Shown here in pieces: positions 54,267-61,431 of a stretch of DNA of 64,000 bases; position 1 is the first letter of the stretch, and every line of letters starts with the position of its first letter. Where the stretch lies: NCBI GenBank assembly GCA_036504815.1, contig DASXUN010000030.1, forward strand, positions 186,001 through 250,000, given 5' to 3'. Below the pieces are notes generated by a model that worked only from the letters and a program-made list of their open reading frames with translations, did no database searches and was not told the origin of the DNA. The position numbers were made by a program, and so were the translations under genes. Source of the stretch: Gemmatimonadaceae bacterium (GTDB lineage Bacteria; Gemmatimonadota; Gemmatimonadetes; Gemmatimonadales; Gemmatimonadaceae).

Positions 54267-54411
54267 GGGGAATGACCTCGACGATCCGCGCGTTGCGCGT
54301 TGATCTCCGTGGGTGGAGCCTTCGGCCGCACCGGCGTCCGAAGGTCTGTCCTACGCTACTGTGCGCCGCGGCGGATTGCCATACGCGCCGGGGGCTCGGG
54401 GCGTTCCGGCG

Positions 54412-56289
54412 TCACGTCCGGAACACGTCGAGCGCCAATTCCACCTTCCCGAACGGCGCCGACACCTGCACGCCCTGCACCACCGGCCGCACCCGATCGA
54501 GCATCTCCCGCGCGATGGCGATCCCTTCGGCCACGGCGTGATCCTTGGACTTCTCGTTGGCGCGCCCCATGCGCTCGATGACGGCCGACGGCACCGTGAC
54601 CCCGGGCACTTCATTTGCCAGGAATTCGGCGTTGCGCACCGACACGAGCGGCCAGATGCCGGCCACGACGGGGAGATGATGCTCCTCGATGCGCCGTACG
54701 AACGACTCGAGTTGCTCCGTGTCAAAGACCGGCTGCGTGACCGCGAACTCGGCGCCCGCCTCCACCTTCCACGCGAAGCGCTTCAGTTCGTGTTCCACGT
54801 CGATCGCGACCGGGTTCACGCCGACGCCGATCACGTAGCGCGTGGGGGCGCCAATGCTGTTGCCGCCCGGATCGACGCCGTGGTTGAGGCGGCTCACGAG
54901 ATTCGTGAGGCCGATGGCATCGATGTCGAAGACCGCGGTCGCATCGGGATACGGCCCCATCTTGGGCGGATCGCCCGTGACGAGCAGCACATTGTGCAGG
55001 CCGAGCGCCGACGCGCCGAGCAGGTCGGAGAGCATACCCAGCAGGTTGCGGTCGCGGCAGGCGTAGTGGGTGACCGTCTCGATGCCGCAGGCCTGCTGGA
55101 TGAGCACGCTGGTGGCGATGGCGCTCATGCGGCTTTGCGCGCGCGGGCCGTCGGGGACGTTCACGGCGTCCACGCCGGCGGCCTTCAGCTTGCGCACCTC
55201 GTCGAGCATGCGCGATGGCTCGACGCCGCGGGGCGGCACGATCTCGACACTGGTCACGAAGGCGCCGGCCGCGAGCTTTCGTCCCCACGCCGAGCGCTCG
55301 CCCAGCGCCACCGGCTGCACCGCGTGCGACTCGTGGTGCGCGGCCACCCGCGACAGTCGCCCGCCGCCGGCCGAACCCTCGACCGTCGCGTGGCGCGGCA
55401 CCAGCGGGCGGACGCCGTCCACCATCGCGCGGATGTGGTCGGGCGTCGTCCCGCAGCAGCCGCCGATCAGTCGCACGCCGGCCTGGATCAGGTTGCGCGC
55501 ATACGTCGACATGTACTCGGGGCTCGCCATGTACATGCGACGCCCGCTGACCTCGCGCGGCATGCCGGCGTTCGGCATCGCCGAGAGCTTCTTCGACGTG
55601 ACCGGCACCATGCGCTCGATCGCCTCGAGGATGGTCTGTGGTCCCACGGAACAGTTGAGGCCGATGATGTCCGCGCCGCTCTCCTCCAGCGCCTCGGCCA
55701 CTTCCTCGGGCGGCACGCCAAACGACGTGACGCCGTCGGGGCCCACCGTCATCTGCGCGATGACGGGGAGGGCGGGGTCCACGGCGCGGGCCGCCTTCAC
55801 CGCCTGCGCGATCTCGTTCAGGTCGCTGAACGTCTCGAGGATGAAGCAGTCCACGCCGCCCTCGCGGAGGGCGCGCATCTGCTCGGCGAAGAACTCCTGC
55901 GCTTCCTCGCGCGAGGTGGGACCGTACGGCTCGATGCGCAGGCCCAGCGGGCCCACCGCCCCCGCCACCAGCGCCTGCTCGCCGGCCGCGTCGCGGGCCA
56001 GCGTCGCGGCGGCCACGTTGAACTCGCGCACGTTCGCCTCGAGCCCGTAGTGCTGAAGCTTGGGCCGGTTGGCGCCGAAGGAGTTGGTCTCCAGCAATTC
56101 CGCGCCGGCGCGCACGTAGTCGGCATGGATGCCGCGCACGAGGTCGGGCTGGCGGACGTTCAGCTCGTCGTAGCACTGGTTGATGAAGACGCCCTTCGCG
56201 TACAGCACGGTGCCCATCGCACCGTCGGCGATCACCACCTGCGCCGGATCAACGAGCCGATGCCGCAGCTCGTCGCGTGTTGCGCTCAT
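54412..56289 (-). CDS. Bifunctional homocysteine S-methyltransferase / 5,10-methylenetetrahydrofolate reductase
   Basis: 625 residues from ATG 56289 (overlapping the metH stop, ATGA). Residues 1-300 are the homocysteine methyltransferase barrel: IADGAMGTVLYAKG, LLETNSFGANRPKL, FILETFSDLNEI, IGLNCSVGP and RLIGGCCGTTPDHI, giving the Cys zinc ligands. Residues ~330-625 are MTHFR: SVEIVPPRG, VNVPDGPRAQSRMS, ETVTHYACRDRNLLGM, VLLVTGDPPKMGPY and FAVTQPVFDTEQLESFV. The fusion (as in YitJ-type proteins) reduces methylene-THF and may methylate homocysteine. Translational coupling to metH puts both steps under the metH leader. Confidence 0.93.
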   Translation of the reverse strand: MSATRDELRHRLVDPAQVVIADGAMGTVLYAKGVFINQCYDELNVRQPDLVRGIHADYVRAGAELLETNSFGANRPKLQHYGLEANVREFNVAAATLARDAAGEQALVAGAVGPLGLRIEPYGPTSREEAQEFFAEQMRALREGGVDCFILETFSDLNEIAQAVKAARAVDPALPVIAQMTVGPDGVTSFGVPPEEVAEALEESGADIIGLNCSVGPQTILEAIERMVPVTSKKLSAMPNAGMPREVSGRRMYMASPEYMSTYARNLIQAGVRLIGGCCGTTPDHIRAMVDGVRPLVPRHATVEGSAGGGRLSRVAAHHESHAVQPVALGERSAWGRKLAAGAFVTSVEIVPPRGVEPSRMLDEVRKLKAAGVDAVNVPDGPRAQSRMSAIATSVLIQQACGIETVTHYACRDRNLLGMLSDLLGASALGLHNVLLVTGDPPKMGPYPDATAVFDIDAIGLTNLVSRLNHGVDPGGNSIGAPTRYVIGVGVNPVAIDVEHELKRFAWKVEAGAEFAVTQPVFDTEQLESFVRRIEEHHLPVVAGIWPLVSVRNAEFLANEVPGVTVPSAVIERMGRANEKSKDHAVAEGIAIAREMLDRVRPVVQGVQVSAPFGKVELALDVFRT

Positions 56290-59200
56290 GTCGCCTCCGC
56301 CGCGGTGCGCACCGCGTAGTACTTGCATTCCGGATGGTGGAGAACGATGGCGGCCGTGCTCTGCTCGGGGACGAGCTGGAATGCCTCGGTGAGCGTCATG
56401 CCGAGCGCCTGTTCCGCGGGGAGCAGCTTGAACAGCTGCCCGTGGTCGTCGAGATCGGGGCACGCGCCGTACCCCCACGAGTAGCGCTTGCCCTGCACCG
56501 GGTCGACGCCCAGTTCACGGCGGATGTGCGCGTGCATCCACTGCGCGGTGGCCTCGGCCGCCTCGACGGCGAGGCCGTGCACCAGGAAAGCCTCGCTGTA
56601 CTCGCCGGCGGCCTGCAGCGCGGCGAACCGGGCCGCGGCCGCCTCGCCCACGGTCACGATCTGCAGGGCGATCACGTCCACCTCGTCGCTGGCGACCGGG
56701 CGCACGTAGTCGGCGAGGCAGAGATGCTCGCGTCCCACCTGGCGCGGGAAGTTGAAGCGTGCGATCTCGCGGCGCGCGCCGCCGTCGCTCTCGAACGCGG
56801 CGGGATCGTAGACGACCATCGCATTGCCATCGGCCTGGGCCGGGAAATAGCCGTACACCGCCTGCGGCTGCAGCCAGCCCTCGCGCGTGGCGTCGGCCTC
56901 GAGGCGCTGGCGCATGGGCTCGAACTCGGTGCGGACGAGGGTATCGAACGCCTCGCCCGAGCCGCGGCCGCCCCACTGCAGGCGGTAGAGCTCGTCGAGG
57001 TCGAGCAGGTCGAGCACTTCGCGCAGGGGGATGTCGTGCAGCACCCGCGTGCCGAAGAACGGCGCGCGCGGCACGGGCACGTCGGTGCGCACGGCGCTGC
57101 GCGCCCCGCCGGCCTCACCGGCACGGACGTCCTTGCCGACGTTCGTGTGCAGGAACACGTCGTTGCGCGCATCGGCCATCAGCTGCGCCGTGAACGAGGC
57201 ACGCACCGCCGGATCCTGCAGGCGGTCCATCGTCTCGAGCCCCTCAAACGCGTCCTTGCAGTAGAAGACCCCCGGCTCGTACGCGCGTTCACCCTCCACG
57301 AACATCGCGCGGCGGCCAAAGCGGCGATTGATCGCCGCGCCGCCGATGAGCACCGGCAGCTGCAGTCCGCGCCGGTCGAGTTCCTGCACGCACAGCGGCA
57401 TCTGCTTCGAGGTGCTCACGAGCAGGGCGCTGAGCCCGATGGCGTCGGCCTTCAGCTCGATGGCCTTGTCCACGATGGTGTTCACCGGCACCTGCTTGCC
57501 CAGGTCGTGCACCGTGTAGCCGTTGTTGGCGAGGATCGTGTTCACCAGCGACTTGCCGATGTCATGCACGTCGCCGTAGACCGTGGCGAGCACGACGGTC
57601 CCCTTGGTGTATCCCGCCTGCCGCTCGAGGAATTGCTCGAGGTGCTTGACCGCCCGCTTCATCACCTCGGCGCTCTGCAGCACGAAGGGGAGGATCAGTT
57701 CGCCCGCGCCGAACTTGTCGCCCACTTCCTTCATCGCCGGCAGCAGCACCTCGTTGAGCACACGCACCGGCTCCGCGCGCACCCCGGCCGCATCCAGCGC
57801 GTCCTCGATGCCTTCCTTCTTCCGGTGCACCACCATCCAGTGCACGCGCTGGGCGGCGGTCATCCCCGCTGTGGGATCGGCCTTCTCTCCCGTCTCCCGT
57901 CTTCCGTCTCCCGTCTGTTGGAAGTGCTCAAGGAACTTCTGCAGCGCATCCGGCCGCCGATTGAAGATCAGGTCGTCGGCGAGCGCCCGCTCCGTCTCCG
58001 GGATCTCGGCGTACGGCGTCACGTGCGCCGGATTCACGATTGCCGCGTCCAATCCGGCCTGCACGCAGTGGTGCAGGAAGACCGAGTTGAGCACGCCGCG
58101 CGCCTCGGGGGCGAGGCCGAACGAGACGTTGCTGACGCCGAGGATCGTGAGCACCCCCGGCAGCGAGCCCTTGATGGCGCGGATCCCGTCGATCGTCTCG
58201 TGCGCCGAATCCACCCACTCGGCGTCGCCGGTCGCCAGCGTGAAGGTGAGCGCGTCGAAGACCAGGTCGTCGGGCGACAGCCCGTACTCGCCGACCACGA
58301 TGTCGTGGATCTTGCGGGCCACCTCGAGCTTGCGCGCCGCCGTGCGCGCCATGCCGTGCTCGTCGATGGTGAGCGCGACCAGCGCGGCCCCGTGGCGCTT
58401 CGCCAGCGGCACCACCGCCTCGATGCGCGCGCGCCCGTTCTCCATGTTGATGGAGTTCACCAGCGCGCGCCCCGGCACGTGCTCGAGCGCGCGGGCAATG
58501 ACGTCCGGCTCCGTGGAGTCGATCATCAGCGGCGTCTCCACCGACTGCGACAGCAGGCGCACCACCTGCTCCATCTGGTCGGCCTCGTCGGCGCGTTCGG
58601 TGACGGCCACGCAGACGTCCAGCACGTGCGCCCCACCGTCCACCTGCTCGCGCGCGACCTCGAGGATGCCCTCGTAATCCTCGGCGAGCAGCAGCCGCTT
58701 CACCTTGCGCGAGCCCTGCGCATTGACGCGCTCGCCGACGAGCAGCGGCGCGGGGTCCTGGTGCAGCGTGATGGCGCGCATCGCCGAGGAGGCGCGCGGC
58801 ACATGGTGCGCGCGCGGGGCGAAGGGCGCGGTCACGGCGGCCGCCGGCGTCCCGGTGCCGGCGGCGGGCGTGGCGTCGCCGCGCACCGCCCGCACCACCG
58901 CCTCGAGATGCGCCGGGGTCGTGCCGCAGCAACCGCCCACCACGCGCACGCCGAATTGCTGCACGAAGTCGCGGAGCGCCTCGGCCATCGGCGCCGGCTC
59001 GAGCGGATAGACCGCGTCCCCGGTGCCGGTGTTGAGCGGCAGCCCCGCGTTGGGAATGCAGCTGATCGGCCGCGTGGCGTGCTCGGTGAGATAGCGCACC
59101 GGCTCGCGCATGTGCTCGGGGCCCGTGGAGCAGTTCAGCCCGATCACGTGCACCGGCAGGGCCTCGAGCGTCGTCATCGCGCTGGCGATGTCCGTGCCGA

Positions 59201-59840
59201 GGAGCATCCGCCCGCTCGTGTCCAGCGTCACCTGCGCCTGCACGGGCAGGCGATGCCCCGTCTCGGCAAAGAGTTGCTCGAAGCCGGCGATCGCCGCCTT
59301 GACCTCGAGAATGTCCTGCGACGTCTCCACGAGGAGCACGTCCACGCCCCCTTCGGCGAGGTACTTGGCCTGCCAGTAGTACTGCTCGGCGAGCGCGTCG
59401 AACGTGATGGCCGAGAGCGCGGGGTCGCTGGAACTCGGCAGCATCCCCGTGGGCCCGATGGAGCCGGCGACGAAACGCGGATGGCTGATGGTGGCGAACT
59501 TCTCGCTCGCGGCTCGGGCGAGGCGCGCGGCGGCAACATTGATGTCGCGCGCCTTGTCCTTGAGGCCCCACTCCGCGAGACGCCGCGGCGTGCTCTGGAA
59601 GGTGCAGGTCTCGACCACGTCGCAGCCGACGGCGAGGAACGACTCGTGGATCGCCTGGATGACGTCCGGGCGCGTGAGCACCAGATGGTCGTTGCATCCC
59701 TCCAGCGCCGCCCCGCCAAAATCCTCGGGCGTCAGGTGATACCGCTGGATGCTCGTCCCCATGGCGCCGTCGAACACGAGGACGCGCCGGCCGAGGGCGG
59801 CGAGATAGGCGGAACTGACGGCGGGAGGAGTGTGAGGCAA
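56286..59840 (-). CDS. metH: Cobalamin-dependent methionine synthase
   Basis: 1184 residues if started at TTG 59840. Domains in order: homocysteine methyltransferase (~1-320: VLVFDGAMGTSIQRY, GLNCSTGPEHM, GGCCGTTPAH), pterin-binding (~355-620: LLVGERVNAQGSRKVKRLL, MIDSTEPDVI), linker, B12-binding (~650-880: TKGTVVLATVYGDVHDIGKSLV with the cobalt-binding His, then GLSALLVSTSKQM) and reactivation domain (~900-1184: YGYFPAQADGNAMVVY, RYSWGYGACPDLDD). It transfers a methyl group from 5-methyl-THF to homocysteine. The frame is open to GTG 59903, but that codon sits inside a terminator-like stem and would add 21 low-complexity residues; TTG 59840 gives the usual N-terminal length, though without a clear ribosome site. 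A 27-base repeat lies near residues 642-650. Confidence 0.9.
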   Translation of the reverse strand: MPHTPPAVSSAYLAALGRRVLVFDGAMGTSIQRYHLTPEDFGGAALEGCNDHLVLTRPDVIQAIHESFLAVGCDVVETCTFQSTPRRLAEWGLKDKARDINVAAARLARAASEKFATISHPRFVAGSIGPTGMLPSSSDPALSAITFDALAEQYYWQAKYLAEGGVDVLLVETSQDILEVKAAIAGFEQLFAETGHRLPVQAQVTLDTSGRMLLGTDIASAMTTLEALPVHVIGLNCSTGPEHMREPVRYLTEHATRPISCIPNAGLPLNTGTGDAVYPLEPAPMAEALRDFVQQFGVRVVGGCCGTTPAHLEAVVRAVRGDATPAAGTGTPAAAVTAPFAPRAHHVPRASSAMRAITLHQDPAPLLVGERVNAQGSRKVKRLLLAEDYEGILEVAREQVDGGAHVLDVCVAVTERADEADQMEQVVRLLSQSVETPLMIDSTEPDVIARALEHVPGRALVNSINMENGRARIEAVVPLAKRHGAALVALTIDEHGMARTAARKLEVARKIHDIVVGEYGLSPDDLVFDALTFTLATGDAEWVDSAHETIDGIRAIKGSLPGVLTILGVSNVSFGLAPEARGVLNSVFLHHCVQAGLDAAIVNPAHVTPYAEIPETERALADDLIFNRRPDALQKFLEHFQQTGDGRRETGEKADPTAGMTAAQRVHWMVVHRKKEGIEDALDAAGVRAEPVRVLNEVLLPAMKEVGDKFGAGELILPFVLQSAEVMKRAVKHLEQFLERQAGYTKGTVVLATVYGDVHDIGKSLVNTILANNGYTVHDLGKQVPVNTIVDKAIELKADAIGLSALLVSTSKQMPLCVQELDRRGLQLPVLIGGAAINRRFGRRAMFVEGERAYEPGVFYCKDAFEGLETMDRLQDPAVRASFTAQLMADARNDVFLHTNVGKDVRAGEAGGARSAVRTDVPVPRAPFFGTRVLHDIPLREVLDLLDLDELYRLQWGGRGSGEAFDTLVRTEFEPMRQRLEADATREGWLQPQAVYGYFPAQADGNAMVVYDPAAFESDGGARREIARFNFPRQVGREHLCLADYVRPVASDEVDVIALQIVTVGEAAAARFAALQAAGEYSEAFLVHGLAVEAAEATAQWMHAHIRRELGVDPVQGKRYSWGYGACPDLDDHGQLFKLLPAEQALGMTLTEAFQLVPEQSTAAIVLHHPECKYYAVRTAAEAT
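57890..57916 (-). repeat. 27-base dispersed repeat inside metH (copy B)
   Basis: Identical over 27 bases to 730-756 in the emrA-emrB gap, on the opposite strand. It encodes QTGDGRRETGEK in the linker between the pterin-binding and B12-binding domains of MetH, reading through in frame. Its 14-base unit is GACGGGAGACGGAA. Confidence 0.85.
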
Positions 59841-59885
59841 GAGTGCGGTGGCGTGGTGAGGAGCGAGGAGTGGCGCGGGGGCGGG

Positions 59886-59932
59886 AAAAATGAAAGCGCC
59901 CACGGCGACGAGGTGCCCCGGGCTGGCGCTTT
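59886..59932 (-). terminator. Terminator-like hairpin between the riboswitch and metH
   Basis: On the minus strand AAAGCGCC (59932-59925) pairs perfectly with GGCGCTTT (59900-59893), followed after CA by TTTTT (59890-59886). This is an intrinsic-terminator layout. The loop is 24 bases and can pair further. Its left arm includes the AAAG of the conserved 3' GCTAAAG of the aptamer, so ligand binding and hairpin formation may compete. Confidence 0.6.
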
Positions 59933-59978
59933 AGCGAAGGATTAACGTGGCCGCAATTTGCCCGAAATCGCCACGTGG
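59929..59978 (-). promoter_or_regulatory. SAM-II-type S-adenosylmethionine riboswitch aptamer
   Basis: Minus strand, 5' to 3': P1 arm ACGTGGC (59976-59970), conserved GATTT (59969-59965), loop, TTGC (59956-59953), P1 arm GCCACGT (59951-59945), TTAAT (59945-59941), CCTTC spacer, then the conserved GCTAAAG (59935-59929). This order (GTGGYGAUUU, UUGCRGCCAC, UUAAA-like, GCUAAAG) is the SAM-II (metA motif) consensus as I remember it, with the 3' GCTAAAG forming the pseudoknot strand. Location directly before metH and MTHFR genes fits SAM feedback. SAM-II is best known from Alphaproteobacteria and often controls translation; here a terminator-like stem follows. Confidence 0.78.
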
Positions 59979-60068
59979 AACGGTTGTCTTCCTAATGATC
60001 GCTCGCCTTCGCGCCGAATTGCAAGGGAACGCCAGTGTTGCGGCGTTCGCCGCTGGTCCGGCGCGCGC

Positions 60069-60473
60069 CTAGACGCCCGGGCGCGATTCCGGCGGAGTCG
60101 GCGGCGTCACGCCGCGTCCCGTGTGACGGATGCGCGCCTGCACGTGCATCGCCAGCGCGATGAGGCGGGCGCGCTCCAGCGGCAGGCGGAGTTCCGCGAG
60201 GACGGCGCGACGTACCGGGGCGGGGAGCGGCGTGTCGGGATTGCCGAAGACGACGACTGCGCCGCCCGGCGCCAGTCCGAGCGCGCGCAGAGCGGCGGCG
60301 TTCGAGAGCAACTCGCGCTCGACGACGGCGAGCAGCGGCGCGGCCGCGGTGGCGACGAAGGTCGCCTCGGCGATGGAGCCGGCCGTCAGCACGTGGTGGC
60401 CAGCGGCGGAGAGTGCCTGCGCGATGCCTTCTACCAGCGCCGCGTCGGCGCCGACAAGCAGAATGGAGGCCAC
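60069..60473 (-). CDS. Degenerate response-regulator receiver-like protein
   Basis: 134 residues from GTG 60473 (MASILLVGADAALVEGIAQALSAAGHHVLTAGS). The alternating strand/helix pattern resembles a receiver domain, but the phospho-Asp position appears as Glu (LLAVVERELL) and the N-terminal acidic pair is reduced to GAD. A C-terminal tail (TPPTPPESRPGV) is disordered. If it is a receiver it is likely phosphorylation-independent. Start is uncertain (a CTG lies two codons upstream). It is 25 bases downstream of the DUF167 gene. Confidence 0.6.
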   Translation of the reverse strand: MASILLVGADAALVEGIAQALSAAGHHVLTAGSIAEATFVATAAAPLLAVVERELLSNAAALRALGLAPGGAVVVFGNPDTPLPAPVRRAVLAELRLPLERARLIALAMHVQARIRHTGRGVTPPTPPESRPGV

Positions 60474-60498
60474 GGTCAGTTCGAAAGGTGGCGAGAAG

Positions 60499-60798
60499 TC
60501 ATGATTCAGGGGCGAGCAGCCGCGCGGTGGCGGCGGAAGGGTCGATACCGTCAACATCCACGAGCTTCTGCCGGCTGCCGTGACCGGCGGCGATGCGCAC
60601 CGCGCGCAGCGGTACCCCGAGGGCGCCGGCGATCACCGCGATGACGGCGTCGTTGGCGGCCCCCTCGACCGGCGGCGCCTGCACCCGGACGCGGAGCGCG
60701 TCGCCGTGCGTGCCATCGATCCCCGGCCGCTTGGCCCGCGGCTGCACGTGCACGGCAAATCGGATGCCGGCGTCGCGGGGGCTGACGGTGAACGCCAT
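60499..60798 (-). CDS. DUF167/YggU-family protein
   Basis: 99 residues: FAVHVQPRAKRPGIDGTHGDALRVRVQAPPVEGAANDAVIAVIAGALGVPLRAVRIAAGHGSRQKLVDVDG is the complete DUF167 domain. Function unknown; the family is commonly encoded next to YggT, as here. Its ATG overlaps the YggT stop by one base (TGATG). Confidence 0.93.
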   Translation of the reverse strand: MAFTVSPRDAGIRFAVHVQPRAKRPGIDGTHGDALRVRVQAPPVEGAANDAVIAVIAGALGVPLRAVRIAAGHGSRQKLVDVDGIDPSAATARLLAPES

Positions 60799-61388
60799 CA
60801 GACGATCCGCACGAGGAAGCCCTGCACCAGGTCGAGCAGGAGATACGCCACGAACGGCGTGATGTCGATGCTCATCACCAGCGGAATGAAGCCGCGCAGC
60901 GGGTGCAGCATCCACTCGGTGAGGGCGTACGACCAGCGCACGTACCAGGCGAACGGCGCCGGCCGGATCCACGACACGATCACGCGCACGATGATCGCCA
61001 CGCGCAGCAGCGAGAAGGTCCACGACACGACGAGTCGGTACAGGCCGGCGAGGCCGCCGTTCAGCATCCCCGCGGCGATGGCCACCTGCTCGCGCAGGAA
61101 GCCCAGCAGTTCGAGCGCGACGATGCCCGCCAGCACGACCACGACCAGCGTCCACCACGGCGCGGCGGCCGCATGGCCGCCGGCGCGCACGAGGCGGCGC
61201 TCCACGGGGGCGATGAACGGGCGGATGTTCGTGCGGAGGACGCCCGCGAACGCGCCAAATGGGTTGATGCGGCGCGTGCGCACCATCCAGTCGAGCACGC
61301 AGAAGATGAGGACGGCCAGGGCGAAGGCCAGGAAGCCGCCGCGCAACGCGTTGATCAGATAGTCGAGGCCGTCCAGCAGCGCGTTCAC
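60798..61388 (-). CDS. YggT-family integral membrane protein
   Basis: 196 residues from GTG 61388 with several helices: FLAFALAVLIFCVLDWMV, WWTLVVVVLAGIVALELLGFL, LYRLVVSWTFSLLRVAIIVRVIVSWI, FIPLVMSIDITPFVAYLLLDLVQGFLV. The YggT signature RVIVSWIRP...LTEWMLHPLRGFIPL...DITPFVAYLLL is present once as the full C-terminal domain, with a second related half near the N-terminus (IRPFIAPVERRL). Function unclear in general. The GTG lies in the right arm of a 10-bp inverted repeat, so the real start could be elsewhere. Confidence 0.88.
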   Translation of the reverse strand: MNALLDGLDYLINALRGGFLAFALAVLIFCVLDWMVRTRRINPFGAFAGVLRTNIRPFIAPVERRLVRAGGHAAAAPWWTLVVVVLAGIVALELLGFLREQVAIAAGMLNGGLAGLYRLVVSWTFSLLRVAIIVRVIVSWIRPAPFAWYVRWSYALTEWMLHPLRGFIPLVMSIDITPFVAYLLLDLVQGFLVRIV

Positions 61389-61410
61389 GCCGAAAAATTT
61401 GCGTGAACGC
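61381..61410. other. 10-bp perfect inverted repeat spanning the yggT start
   Basis: GCGTTCACGC (61381-61390) and GCGTGAACGC (61401-61410) flank CGAAAAATTT. On the minus strand the second arm contains the GTG start of the YggT gene. It could mask the start codon, act as a binding site or be a terminator remnant for the aldehyde dehydrogenase transcript. Confidence 0.65.
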
Positions 61411-61431
61411 GCCGCGATCAACAAGGCATCG

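Noticed and set aside
56277-59945. 1222-codon + strand open frame opposite metH
   Set aside because: metH has complete domains and a B12 motif; the antisense frame has no motif and is explained by codon bias.
59904-60068. Cobalamin or SAH riboswitch before metH
   Set aside because: Neither the B12-box core nor the SAH core (GCUGCAAC-like) is present; the SAM-II order of motifs explains the leader better.
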